From contig CP054181.1 in the NCBI GenBank assembly GCA_015709655.1, forward strand, positions 2,772,207 to 2,836,206: a DNA stretch of 64,000 bases, read 5' to 3'. Positions 33,591-43,780 of the stretch are shown here, piece by piece. The notes beneath the pieces are model-generated. The model was not told where the DNA came from. It did no database searches and saw only the letters and a program-made list of their open reading frames with translations. The first letter of the stretch is position 1, and each line of letters opens with the position of its first letter. This stretch comes from Ignavibacteria bacterium (lineage in GTDB: Bacteria > Bacteroidota > Ignavibacteria > Kapaibacteriales > Kapaibacteriaceae). Position numbers and translations under genes: made by a program.

Positions 33591-36188
33591 TTACAAAACC
33601 ATAACACTTCTGAAATAGTCGAGAAACTCCAGAATATCAAACTGAAGCTCCCAAACAGTAATAAATGCAATTAACAGTAGCGTAATAAATCCCAGACCAA
33701 TGCCATGTACGGCAAGTGATGAAACATTATAAACCACGGCTGTTGACCGAAGGATTCTAAATAATGACCAGAGCATGACGCTCACGATAAGCAGTGGAAT
33801 CCACACTGATATTGTATCGGAGGCCAGAAGCTCATAGAGTCCCATACCAATTGGTGTTAACATCAGGAGCGGGACTGCCCCCCAAACAACAATGGTGAAT
33901 GAGTCCCTGAACAAGATACGTCCCTGAGAAAAGATTGCAGCCGCTCTGAGCAGGCCGGCCGTTGCAGCCAGAAGACCCAGGCAAAAAACTGTTCCAGTAA
34001 TAATGGCAAGGAGCGGGTTCCATGCCACCCAGCGAACGATGCTGAAAAGTATTCCATCCGAGATGAACAAATGCATAAGGTATTCCATCCTGGCATCGGT
34101 ACGGAGATAGTATAGGGTGGATGCAAGGATTAAACTGGATCCGGCAGCAATAACGATACCCAGGCCCGCTGTCTGCTTTGTTGAAAGAATACGCTGGTCA
34201 CGGATGTCTGCGTAGAAATTGTATGGCCTTACAAGAGAGCGGATAAAGTACTCTCTGAATCTCCGCGAGCGATTTACCATGAGCATTAAGATCAGCGCCA
34301 GCACGATACCTGTGCCAAGAAACAGGCTCGACGTTGAGTCGGTGAAATTGCGTGCCTGAAGCAGTGGCTCTTTCTCTTCGTTAATCAGAGCTTTATACAT
34401 GTCAAAACCAACCCGTGGCTGACGCCAGGCGTCTAATAAACCTGCCGTACAAATATAATGATTGTTACCATCCACCATCAGGGTGGGAAGTTCGAGTGAG
34501 TAATCCGCAAACGTGTTTATGATAATTCCAGCCAGGGCATTGGTTCTGGCAGCCGTTAATCCGTCACGAATTGCAACAGCCTGTGATTCAAGCGATATGG
34601 GATCACTGTATCCGTTGGAGTTCTGAGGTGAAACCGGGAAGCCGACAAGTGACAGCAGGGCGGCTGACCTGACGGAGTTCTTTGCCGATGCGAAAGCCGT
34701 TTGTAGTGAATTCTGCTCACTTCTGCTATTTGCCGATAACACCACGAAATCAAAGCCCCCTTCGTTCAACTTAGAAATTTGTGTTGAAGGGACAACCTTG
34801 TACAACGGAACAGAGATGTGCTTACGGAATAATGCAGCTACGGTCTTATGATATGCCAAAACAATGGGCGAACCTTCTTCAAAGCCTGTGCTTAACCCAC
34901 ATGCCAGTACCGACGGATGCGAGCTGACGTATGTAGCAAGCAGGTCGGCATGGTTCTCAAGGTATGCCTTTACCTCGTCATGCTGAAGCAGTGGCGTGGG
35001 GATCCCGCTAGCATCAATTTCAGGCATGACCATGATACCATAAACGTCGCACAGATACATAAAGTATGGATGCAGACAGCCTCGTACAGCCCTGACAGTA
35101 TTGGCACCCAGTGTTTTTAAAAGGGTGACGTCGTTTTCCATCTGGCGCCACGACATTGACGGTCCAACCTGAGGATATTCGTCAACATACGAAACACCAT
35201 AAACAAAGAATGGTCTGCCGTTTAACCTGATTTGTCGTTGCGCAGGTGCACCAGCCACCGATATTGACCGTAAGCCAATCAGTTTTTTGTACACATCAAT
35301 AACACGGCCGGCAAATAACGAACGTACTTCGATCTCGTAAAGGTTAGGCTGTTCCGGCGACCACAATTGAGGATTTGCAATATGCAAGTCGGCATTCATG
35401 ACTACGGTACGGGCACGCTCTACCTTCAGATTGCTTCTGTAGTCCCTGGAAACAACATCTCCGGTTTGTTTGTTGCGGACAATTGTTTCGACATCGATAT
35501 CCACAATGCCTTGCTGAATTGACTTCGCAGTATCTGTCGGATTTGAAATTCGCTCAACGTTTGCACCCCTGATCGAGGTCGTCACCAGTAACGATGCCGA
35601 GGAAAAGTTCTGGCTGTATGAAGTGGAGGTACGAACCTCGGCTGTTGAAACATGTGGAGTCCCGACCAGGAAGAGTTCACGGGTAACACCCGTCCATTGT
35701 TTTGGCGACGCCGGCGCATATCTACGGATTGAAGTAATTAGTGAACCCGTTGGTCCGATGACCAATTCAATCTGATTGGAGCCTGACTGCAGCATCCTGT
35801 CGGTAATAACTACGGTAAACGGTGCATTGCCTCCCGGGTGACGTACCAGCTCTTTTTGGTTGATCCGAACCTGGATTTCATCCGAGATACCAAAAAACTC
35901 AAGCTGCCAGGAAAACCGCTTAACTGTTTCTGCTTTCAGATTAATTGTTTTTCGGAGTGTGATTGGTCCTGTACCCGAAACGGTACCCGGTACTGCCACA
36001 GTACCAGAGGGCTGTCCATCCTCGACCACGTCCCACGTACCACTGAGGTCAATAACCGTGCGCGTCTCGGTGGGCATCAGCACGGAAATTTGTCGGGGCG
36101 TAAGCGGCGAATATTTGTGAAAATCAACAGCGAACCCCGCTGTTACAACGCATAGGAGCAGTAATAGTACCGTAGATTTTTGCAGCAT
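33591..36188 (-). CDS. GH2-fold membrane protein, probably catalytically dead
   Basis: From ATG 36188 the protein has 865 residues and opens with a clean signal peptide (MLQKSTVLLLLLCVVTAGFA); a GTG at 36248 is in frame but would add 20 residues before it. Glycoside hydrolase family 2 features follow: a jelly-roll domain (IDLSGTWDVVEDG, PGTVSGTG), an Ig-like domain, and a TIM barrel with TLLKTLGANTVRAVRG and YLCDVYGIMVMPEIDASGIP. The acid/base site, normally LGNE, reads HPSVLACGLSTGFEEG, and the nucleophile strand reads AALLSLVGFPVS with no Glu. The last ~230 residues hold about five or six membrane helices. It starts the run that includes hrcA. A carbohydrate-binding or sensing role is inference. 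Confidence 0.72.
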   Translation of the reverse strand: MLQKSTVLLLLLCVVTAGFAVDFHKYSPLTPRQISVLMPTETRTVIDLSGTWDVVEDGQPSGTVAVPGTVSGTGPITLRKTINLKAETVKRFSWQLEFFGISDEIQVRINQKELVRHPGGNAPFTVVITDRMLQSGSNQIELVIGPTGSLITSIRRYAPASPKQWTGVTRELFLVGTPHVSTAEVRTSTSYSQNFSSASLLVTTSIRGANVERISNPTDTAKSIQQGIVDIDVETIVRNKQTGDVVSRDYRSNLKVERARTVVMNADLHIANPQLWSPEQPNLYEIEVRSLFAGRVIDVYKKLIGLRSISVAGAPAQRQIRLNGRPFFVYGVSYVDEYPQVGPSMSWRQMENDVTLLKTLGANTVRAVRGCLHPYFMYLCDVYGIMVMPEIDASGIPTPLLQHDEVKAYLENHADLLATYVSSHPSVLACGLSTGFEEGSPIVLAYHKTVAALFRKHISVPLYKVVPSTQISKLNEGGFDFVVLSANSRSEQNSLQTAFASAKNSVRSAALLSLVGFPVSPQNSNGYSDPISLESQAVAIRDGLTAARTNALAGIIINTFADYSLELPTLMVDGNNHYICTAGLLDAWRQPRVGFDMYKALINEEKEPLLQARNFTDSTSSLFLGTGIVLALILMLMVNRSRRFREYFIRSLVRPYNFYADIRDQRILSTKQTAGLGIVIAAGSSLILASTLYYLRTDARMEYLMHLFISDGILFSIVRWVAWNPLLAIITGTVFCLGLLAATAGLLRAAAIFSQGRILFRDSFTIVVWGAVPLLMLTPIGMGLYELLASDTISVWIPLLIVSVMLWSLFRILRSTAVVYNVSSLAVHGIGLGFITLLLIAFITVWELQFDILEFLDYFRSVMVL

Positions 36189-36255
36189 TCGGTATAAACT
36201 AGGCACGTTAGTTGATTCGTGGGCATTAACACTCAAGTATTTGCTCACACGTTAA

Positions 36256-36288
36256 ATTGTTCACAAAACTACGCTACATCTATCTTTG
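36256..36288 (+). promoter_or_regulatory. Bacteroidota-type promoter of sprA
   Basis: ATTG at 36256-36259 and TATCTTTG at 36281-36288 are 21 bases apart, the same two elements and spacing as upstream of infC. The sprA start codon lies 94 bases downstream, leaving an untranslated leader of about 85 bases. Confidence 0.7.
36264..36271 (-). promoter_or_regulatory. Candidate divergent -7 element for GH2-like gene
   Basis: On the minus strand these bases read TAGTTTTG, a full TAnnTTTG match, 76 bases before the ATG at 36188. It lies between the two elements of the sprA promoter, so the divergent promoters would overlap. No good -33 TTG is seen at 21 bases. Confidence 0.4.
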
Positions 36289-36382
36289 CGAAAGTTTTTC
36301 TACACTAATAAGGCATGCTATTCACGTTGTTTGGTACTTTCTTTTCATGCTTCCATTATTCTCTGATTGTGAATAGCCGGTC

Positions 36383-39300
36383 GTGAACGATCGACAATTA
36401 AATCATCATGCCGGAGCGCTGTTCCTTGCGCTCTTCTTTGTACTATGCCACCCCTTGGTGAAGGGCCGTGCTATTGCGTCTGACAGTGTTCGCACAGATT
36501 CAGTAACCGTTTTGGATTTTGGCGACCCAACTAATACCGACATTCCACGATTTGGAGCTCCGTCCGGGTTTAGACGATCAGAATTTTACGGAACAGGTAA
36601 GTCTGCCGGACGTTTGGTGCGACCACCGGGTCTGCTTGAATCAGGGACGGTTGATTCACTGCTGCAGACAATTACCCTGCGTGACAATATCCAGGGACTG
36701 CCTTTGGGTCTGCCACGGATTGAAAACCTGGATGACTACCTTAGACGCAGACCGTTTGAGCTGTATGCCAGTGCCAAGGATTCTTCGCTGGTGCGGTATG
36801 AGTTAAGTAAGGTTAAATCGGAAAACGAGATTCTTAAACTCCTGGATCAGGCTACTAACCTTACCATCCCGCTTCCGCCCAGTCCGATATTTGGAATTTT
36901 CGGTAAACCGGAAATTGGCATTAACGTGAACGGTGAGGTAAATGTGCGTGCTGGCTGGCGCTGGGACACCCAGAATCTTGGTACTGCTTCTGTGTTGGGG
37001 CAGACCCAGTCTTCGCCAATTTTTAGCCAGAATATCCAGGTTAATGTCAGCGCCAGAATCGGCGATAAATTCCGGTTTAATACCGATTGGAATACACTCA
37101 ACCAGTTTGAGTTTAATAACCGGTTTAAGGTGGGATACGAGGGCTATGATGACGATATTATAAAACGGGTTGAGTTCGGCAATGTAAATCTGGAAACCAA
37201 TAGTACGCTTATTGGTGGTGGGCAAACCTTATTTGGTATCAGAGCTGATTTTCAGTTTGGTCCGCTCTACATTAAAACGATTGCATCACAACGACGCTCC
37301 GAACGACAGTTTCTAAACGCAGCTGGCGGCTCATCAAAGTCGTACTTTGCCGTACGTGCCTACGATTATGTACGGAATCATTTCTTCCTGGATACGGCAT
37401 ACTTTAAAGTATGGGACTTGTTTTACTCAACGTTCCCACCCGTTTTACCGGCAAGCACCGGATCGCTGGTTGTAAAGGAAATTGTTGTATGGGAATCAAC
37501 AACCGAGGTGAGTGTGGTGCAGGCAAACGAAGCAGTTGCATACGCTGATCTGGATCCGATTCAATATAAACGCGGACAGCGATATCCCGATGCGATGAAG
37601 AATGGCGACATCAAGGCGGGGGAAGTGGAACGTGGCAGGTTTGTACAGCTGGATCCTAAACGCTACGAGGTTGATGTTAACCTGGGTACGCTCACCATTC
37701 TGAATTTGCGCTCCGACCGGTTCTATGCTGTTTCGTATCGCTACGAAGGCGAGTCGGCCTTAACAGATGAAGATGATTTGTACGTTGGCACGCTGCCTCG
37801 GAATGCAGGAGAAAAAGACACGCTGATATTGAAGCTGGTTTCCCGGCAGGCAATGCAGCCCGGTTTTAAAACGCTTTGGAAGCGGCTAATGAAGAATGTT
37901 TACACCGTTGGCCTTACCAATGTAAATCCAACTGATGCCAACATCGGGATGTGGTATTACCGCAATACCAATGACTCTACCGATATTCTGGAAGGGGCTC
38001 CGGATAAGGTTGTAACGATATTTAAGCTAGACCAGGTGAATAACAGTACCGGAGCCCTACCGCCTGACGGGATTTTTGATGCCCGCCAGCCGGTGTTTAA
38101 TCCCCAACGAGGTGAAATCACGTTCCCCAATCGTGAGCCATTCCGTGATGGTTTACGTGAATACTTTGCAAAACAGGGTAATGCTCAGCTTGCAGAACAG
38201 TATGTATTTAACGAAGTGTATGATACTACTGATCAGGCAGCCAGACTCAATACGGCAAAAGACAGGTTTCTGATCGTAGGTGAAGCATCCGGAACGGCTT
38301 CAGGAAGCCGAATACCTCTTGCCTTTAATGTCGCACCGGGATCGGTGAAAGTAAAGCTTGACGGACAAGACCTGCGCGAGGGAGTTGATTATTCGGTTGA
38401 TTACTACGGAGGAACGTTATCGCTTTTAAATCCCAGAGCTACTCTGCCTAACGCAAACCTTTCGGTAGAATACGAACGCAACGATGTGTTCAATCTGACA
38501 ACCAGAACACTTGCCGGATTGCGGGCCGATTACCAGCTCTTTAAAAAGCGAAATCTTACCGGCAGGATTGGGATGACCCTGATGAACTACGACGTGGCAG
38601 CTCTCGTGGACAGAGTGCAGCCAAACCAGGAACCCAATGCCAACCTTATGTGGGGGTTTGACACTGAGCTAAATGCAAACTTGCCCTGGCTTACTCGGTT
38701 TATCGATGACCTGCCAATTATCGACACAAAAACCAAGAGCAATTTCGTGCTTAAGGGCGAATGGGCAATGGTTAACCCTAACCCCAATAAACGTCAGAGC
38801 AGCGTACTTTCAGACGATGGAAAACCGGTTGCGTATGTAGACGACTTTGAGGGAGCACGCAGAATTATCAGCTTTGGTCTTACTCCTGGAGTGTGGTCAC
38901 ATAGTAGTCCATTCCCGGATATTACTCTATGGACCGATGATACTACTGCACAGAATTTCCGTGGCCGTACCTTCTGGTATCAGCGATTTGTTCCTGATGT
39001 CCCGCAGAGTGATGTTTACCCAAACAGGTCGCAGCGCCTTGGACAAACGAATATTAACCCAATGCGGATCGTGTTCGATCCAGCCAAACGCGGCATCTAC
39101 AACATGAACCCTCAGTTTCTTGATAGTGAAAATCCCCACTGGTTTGATCCAGACTCACTACAGGTACGAGATGCTGCTAATAATTATCGTTATGATAATA
39201 GTGCCAGAACCTGGGGCGGACTGATGCGCCTGCTGTCACCCTTTAACACCAATTTCGATAACGATAACATTGATTACATCGAAATCATGATGAAGATCGA

Positions 39301-42300
39301 AGATTACGAACCAGGGTCAAAAATGTATATTGACCTGGGTCAGATATCGGAAGATGTAATACCAAACCAGAAACTCAATACCGAAGACAGATATCCGCCG
39401 AATAATATCATCGACGAAGGTGAAGACATAGGACTTGATACCTTGTCAAACCAACAGGAGAAAGAGTCCTATCCGTATCCGCTGAATCTGGAAGCAGACC
39501 CTGCGCGCGATGACTACTTTTTTGATTTTAGTGCTGACAGGCAGAACCAGAACGAATCACAGTTTATTAAGTATAATAACTACGAAAACAACTCAACCCA
39601 GTCGGAACTTGGACAGTTTCCCGATACCGAGATTTTGAATAAGAACAACGGACAAACCATCATGCTTGACAACTCGTACTTCAGGTACGAGGTTCGTCTG
39701 GATCCCAATCCGGCAACTAACCCTCAGATTATCGGCGGGAATCCTGACAAAGGATGGTATCTATTCCGTATTCCGGTCCGCCGTCCGGACACAGTTGTAG
39801 GAAACCCGCTCTATACCAATATTCAGTATGTACGGCTTGCATTTCGTGGCGGACGGGTGAAACTGGCAATAGCAGACTGGAGTGTTGTAGGATCATACTG
39901 GCTGGCACGCCATAACTTTCAGCCCGGACTTCGTGAAACTGACTCGGTCCTGCAAGTTGCCTACGTTAACCGCGAAGAAAATCAGGATGCCCCCGACTTT
40001 TATTCCATGCCACCGGGGGTTAGCCCGCCGCAACAGTTGCAAAACCCGGACCCGTTTGCCAATCTGTATCTGAACGAGCAGTCACTTCGGATTGACGTGC
40101 AAAACATGAAGTACGGCGAAGAACGAATGGCAGCACGCAGATATACCCCCTGGGATTTGTTTTATTACAAAGAGTTAGCATTCTTTATCCATGGTGATAA
40201 TACCATGCCGGATCATATTGACGGAAATTCGATCCCGCCGGCTTATGCCTTTATTCGGTTTGGTGTGGACTCCGCCAACTACTATGAAATGCGCAGACCA
40301 CTACTGCGCGGATGGCAGGATATTAGAATTCCCGTTGAGAATCTAACCGCTATTAAGCAGGTTCGGGATGCCACCCGAATTAACGAACGCCAGGAGTTTC
40401 CGGTCCCCAACGATCCGTCGGCAGTTTACGCAATCAAGGGTAGTCCAATCCTAAACAGAGTATCGTTTTTTGCATTTGGAATCGAAAACCCTTCCGAACG
40501 CTATCCCAGTGAGCTTACAACAAGTATGTGGGTTGATGAGCTTCGTGTTGTTGATCCCATACGTGATAAAGACTGGGCAGCCATTGCTACTGCCAGTGTA
40601 AACCTTGCTGACCTTGCTGACGTTGCCGCAGCCGTCAATGTAAGAACACCCAACTTCCATAAACTGGAAGAACGCTTTGGCGACCGCAACACGGTTACAT
40701 CGTGGAATGTCACGGTAAACAGCTCGCTTGAAAAACTATTGCCTAAAGAAATGAAGGGGGCTAAGATCCCGATAACCTATACACACTCGGAGTATTTCCA
40801 GCAACCACGGTATCAGGCGCAGAACGACGTGCTCCTTGATGCTGCTGCTGAAGCAACCCGGGTGGATACACTTCGGAAAGGGGCTACGGAAGAAGTAGCA
40901 AACCAGGCAGCCCGCCAGGTAATAGAACGTTCCGAAACCCTCAGGATTCAGGATCAGTGGGCAATAACTGGTCTTAAACTTGGAATTCCATCCTCGGCAT
41001 GGTATGCTGACGATATATTAAACAAGTTGACGTTTAATTTTAGTTATGCTCAGGAATATCAGCGTACCCAGGTTGTACAAAGCCGTTTTGAATGGCTCTG
41101 GAGGTTTAAAGCAGACTATGCGGTTACCATTCCCAATACAGTTACAGTTAGCCCCTTTAAATTTCTTGATGGAGTTTACGGATTAAAGATTTATAAGGAC
41201 GTGAAGTTTAATTTCCTCCCGCAGAACGTGACGGCAAATGCCGGTTTTGAACGGGGAAGGACGACCGAGCAGAGCAGGTATTTATCGTACCCAAGTCCGA
41301 TCGTACGAAACTTTATCGGAATCCAGTCCGTTGGCTTCAACTGGCGTCTTGTAGAGAATGGCTTACTCAATCCCACTATTGATTACAAGCTAACGAACAC
41401 GACAACGCTGGCACCTTTGGAACTTGATATTAATGGCAGACAACGGACTGCTTCGGAGTTGTTTGGTGAAATGTTCTTTAGTAATGGTCGCCTGTTCAAC
41501 TTTGGCCAAACCGGTCAGTATGATCAGGTTGTGACAATTTCAATGCGTCCACGGCTTCCTGCCATAGCCGGATTGGACCGGCTGATCGAGACCACTGCCT
41601 CGTATTCCGTTACCTTTGGTCTGGTTGATCCGCTTGCGCCTGATCCGGCTCAGCGCGACATCGTTCGAAATGCCCGATTCAATTCCCAGTTCAGGATTAG
41701 CCCCGTTTTCCGATGGGGGCAGTTTGGGCAGTCATTGTTCGGCCCCATCAAGCATACAGACAAAAGCACGCTTGGCACACTAGGCTATATTTTGAAGGAT
41801 ATCTTCTTTGGTTTCGAGAATTTCACCTTCCTGTTCAATCAGAACAGCAATGCTACCAACGGCGGCGTTATGGGTGAAACCGGTTTTACGAACTTCTGGG
41901 CACGGTCAGTCACATTCAGGGCCAACCAGCCATCGTGGGGTCCGAGTACAGCCTACCAGCTTGGCCTAAACTACCAGCCTCACGGCAATGTTGTTCTTGC
42001 CGGCAGCTCTGCATTCCCGTTTTTCAAGTTCGAAACCACACCAGGACTGCGACCGCCCAACGGGGTAATGATGGACAACTACGATACGAAATCCACCTTC
42101 CAACTTCAAACCAACAGACCGCTCTGGCCTGGTGCAACGCTTGACATCATTGCAAAAACTGATATCGGCTTTTCGATCAATCAACGTGTCATTACCGATC
42201 AATTTGGAAATCCTACGTTTACGAACGTACTCAAAAGGCAGATAATTGACAGAACATTTATCAGTTTTCCAAACTTCTTCCCATTCTCACTTGCCAATAA

Positions 42301-43120
42301 CAATGTAGATAATGTCCTGCGGATGTATAACGAGCGGAAGGCAGTCATTATGGCAACTGCCAACGAAAATGACAGGAACACACTACTATTAGAGGCTCTG
42401 AATACTTCCTTCAGAGAAGGTTTTGAAAGTTTTCAACTATGGTCGGGTGAGGCTGCCAAGGTATTGCCTGCTTTAAACTGGACGCTGCGGTGGGATGGTA
42501 TCGAGAAGCTGTGGTTCTTAAAGGGTATTGCACAGCGGATTTTCCTGGAACACGGTTACCAAAGCACATATAAAGAATCTGCAACGATAACTGACAACGG
42601 AAGGGTAACCGACGTTCAGGAAGTACGTACAGGATTTTCGCCGCTGATAGGATTAAACCTGAGTTTTGACGAGAGGGCACTGGAAGGTATGTTAACAGCA
42701 ACAGCGCGGTACTCGATTACCCAGGCGCATTCGCTCTCCGGAGGAGCTCGTGGAGTGATTCAACAGGAAAACACCCATGAGCTACAAATTCAGGCATCGT
42801 ATTTAAAGCGTGGCATGAACCTGCGGTTTATTGGGCTGGAACTGAAAAATGATCTTGAGATTTCGCTTCTTACCCAGATGCGAAAAAATATCCAGGCGAG
42901 ATTCGAAGTTGATGAGTATCCTTTTACGCAGGCCCGTACCGTAAACGGCACAACACAACTTACCATTGAACCTCGGGCACGATATACGATCAGTAATCGC
43001 GTTACGGCCTCGGCTTTTATTCGCTACGAAGGCAACTTCTCGGAAGGCGCCTCTACACCCGGCTTCAGTTCCACTCAGTTCGGTGTAGATATCCGATTAT
43101 CCATATCCGGAGGAAGGTAG
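36383..43120 (+). CDS. sprA: Type IX secretion translocon protein SprA
   Basis: At 2245 residues this is the giant outer-membrane barrel of the type IX secretion system (SprA/Sov), through which folded proteins with C-terminal sorting domains cross the outer membrane; in gliding Bacteroidota it also serves motility adhesins. The GTG start gives a signal peptide (ALFLALFFVLCHPLVKGRAIA). Recognisable SprA segments are FGIFGKPEIGINVNGEVNVR near residue 175, WNTLNQFEFNNRFKVGYEGY, the repeated AVSYRYEGE and VSVEYERND-type plug motifs, and VAYVDDFEGARRIISFGL. Dense Tyr/Phe/Asn-rich strands run to the end (FGVDIRLSISGGR). It is monocistronic by spacing (76 bases to the Nudix gene) with its own promoter. 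Confidence 0.95.
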   Translation: MNDRQLNHHAGALFLALFFVLCHPLVKGRAIASDSVRTDSVTVLDFGDPTNTDIPRFGAPSGFRRSEFYGTGKSAGRLVRPPGLLESGTVDSLLQTITLRDNIQGLPLGLPRIENLDDYLRRRPFELYASAKDSSLVRYELSKVKSENEILKLLDQATNLTIPLPPSPIFGIFGKPEIGINVNGEVNVRAGWRWDTQNLGTASVLGQTQSSPIFSQNIQVNVSARIGDKFRFNTDWNTLNQFEFNNRFKVGYEGYDDDIIKRVEFGNVNLETNSTLIGGGQTLFGIRADFQFGPLYIKTIASQRRSERQFLNAAGGSSKSYFAVRAYDYVRNHFFLDTAYFKVWDLFYSTFPPVLPASTGSLVVKEIVVWESTTEVSVVQANEAVAYADLDPIQYKRGQRYPDAMKNGDIKAGEVERGRFVQLDPKRYEVDVNLGTLTILNLRSDRFYAVSYRYEGESALTDEDDLYVGTLPRNAGEKDTLILKLVSRQAMQPGFKTLWKRLMKNVYTVGLTNVNPTDANIGMWYYRNTNDSTDILEGAPDKVVTIFKLDQVNNSTGALPPDGIFDARQPVFNPQRGEITFPNREPFRDGLREYFAKQGNAQLAEQYVFNEVYDTTDQAARLNTAKDRFLIVGEASGTASGSRIPLAFNVAPGSVKVKLDGQDLREGVDYSVDYYGGTLSLLNPRATLPNANLSVEYERNDVFNLTTRTLAGLRADYQLFKKRNLTGRIGMTLMNYDVAALVDRVQPNQEPNANLMWGFDTELNANLPWLTRFIDDLPIIDTKTKSNFVLKGEWAMVNPNPNKRQSSVLSDDGKPVAYVDDFEGARRIISFGLTPGVWSHSSPFPDITLWTDDTTAQNFRGRTFWYQRFVPDVPQSDVYPNRSQRLGQTNINPMRIVFDPAKRGIYNMNPQFLDSENPHWFDPDSLQVRDAANNYRYDNSARTWGGLMRLLSPFNTNFDNDNIDYIEIMMKIEDYEPGSKMYIDLGQISEDVIPNQKLNTEDRYPPNNIIDEGEDIGLDTLSNQQEKESYPYPLNLEADPARDDYFFDFSADRQNQNESQFIKYNNYENNSTQSELGQFPDTEILNKNNGQTIMLDNSYFRYEVRLDPNPATNPQIIGGNPDKGWYLFRIPVRRPDTVVGNPLYTNIQYVRLAFRGGRVKLAIADWSVVGSYWLARHNFQPGLRETDSVLQVAYVNREENQDAPDFYSMPPGVSPPQQLQNPDPFANLYLNEQSLRIDVQNMKYGEERMAARRYTPWDLFYYKELAFFIHGDNTMPDHIDGNSIPPAYAFIRFGVDSANYYEMRRPLLRGWQDIRIPVENLTAIKQVRDATRINERQEFPVPNDPSAVYAIKGSPILNRVSFFAFGIENPSERYPSELTTSMWVDELRVVDPIRDKDWAAIATASVNLADLADVAAAVNVRTPNFHKLEERFGDRNTVTSWNVTVNSSLEKLLPKEMKGAKIPITYTHSEYFQQPRYQAQNDVLLDAAAEATRVDTLRKGATEEVANQAARQVIERSETLRIQDQWAITGLKLGIPSSAWYADDILNKLTFNFSYAQEYQRTQVVQSRFEWLWRFKADYAVTIPNTVTVSPFKFLDGVYGLKIYKDVKFNFLPQNVTANAGFERGRTTEQSRYLSYPSPIVRNFIGIQSVGFNWRLVENGLLNPTIDYKLTNTTTLAPLELDINGRQRTASELFGEMFFSNGRLFNFGQTGQYDQVVTISMRPRLPAIAGLDRLIETTASYSVTFGLVDPLAPDPAQRDIVRNARFNSQFRISPVFRWGQFGQSLFGPIKHTDKSTLGTLGYILKDIFFGFENFTFLFNQNSNATNGGVMGETGFTNFWARSVTFRANQPSWGPSTAYQLGLNYQPHGNVVLAGSSAFPFFKFETTPGLRPPNGVMMDNYDTKSTFQLQTNRPLWPGATLDIIAKTDIGFSINQRVITDQFGNPTFTNVLKRQIIDRTFISFPNFFPFSLANNNVDNVLRMYNERKAVIMATANENDRNTLLLEALNTSFREGFESFQLWSGEAAKVLPALNWTLRWDGIEKLWFLKGIAQRIFLEHGYQSTYKESATITDNGRVTDVQEVRTGFSPLIGLNLSFDERALEGMLTATARYSITQAHSLSGGARGVIQQENTHELQIQASYLKRGMNLRFIGLELKNDLEISLLTQMRKNIQARFEVDEYPFTQARTVNGTTQLTIEPRARYTISNRVTASAFIRYEGNFSEGASTPGFSSTQFGVDIRLSISGGR

Positions 43121-43196
43121 CGTGAAACGTGCATGAAACAGTACGTACGTTGGGTTTCTAATCGCTATTTTCGTTTGTTTGTTACCACAGGTGCCT

Positions 43197-43757
43197 ATGC
43201 CACATCGCTCGAATGATATTGCTCGCTGGGAACGGATTTCGGCTGAGTCGGAAACCGACTACACCGTTATGCGGGTGCATCGCGAAGTTCGCCGGCATGC
43301 AGCTGATGGCCGAACGGGTACATTTACGATTGCCAGTGCGCCGCTTTGGGTAAATATTGTGCCGGTTACGGGCGATAACCAAATCATTCTTGTTGAGCAA
43401 TTTCGTCACGGAACTGCAGAGGTCACACTCGAGGTACCCGGAGGCATTGTAGTGCTACGCGAAGACCCACGCTTGGCCGCAGAGCGCGAATGCAGGGAAG
43501 AAACAGGCTGGTATTCTCCCGAACCTGCTGTACTGATTGGCAAGACGGATGCAAATCCAGCCTTTATGACTAATCAGTGCTTTACCTACTTGTGGCGTAA
43601 TTGTGCTGATACCGGCAAGCAGAACCTCGACGCATTAGAAGATATATCGGTTCGACTTGTTGCCGAAAAGGAACTGTTTTCGTTAATCCAACGGGGCATT
43701 GTACGGCACTCTCTGGTCCTCAGTGCAGTAACACACTACCTAATGCATAAAAATTAA
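43197..43757 (+). CDS. Nudix hydrolase (ADP-ribose pyrophosphatase-like)
   Basis: From the ATG at 43197 ([20 protein letters not shown]) the protein has 186 residues; GTG 43191 or TTG 43179 are alternatives. The complete Nudix box is visible: G-x5-E-x7-R-E-C-R-E-E-T-G-W in [20 protein letters not shown]. The preceding [19 protein letters not shown] matches the ADP-ribose/NudF-like subgroup, which cleaves ADP-ribose or nucleotide sugars. It lies 23 bases before parA on the same strand and may be co-transcribed with it. Substrate is inferred from subgroup only. Confidence 0.87.
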   Translation: MPHRSNDIARWERISAESETDYTVMRVHREVRRHAADGRTGTFTIASAPLWVNIVPVTGDNQIILVEQFRHGTAEVTLEVPGGIVVLREDPRLAAERECREETGWYSPEPAVLIGKTDANPAFMTNQCFTYLWRNCADTGKQNLDALEDISVRLVAEKELFSLIQRGIVRHSLVLSAVTHYLMHKN

Positions 43758-43780
43758 CAGACTGGAATAAAGGAATCACA

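Noticed and set aside
43120..43150. parS-like site near parAB (GCGTGAAACG, TACGTACGT)
   Set aside because: Only half of TGTTTCACGTGAAACA is matched and the other arm is absent; a second half-match at about 28333 lies inside rimO.
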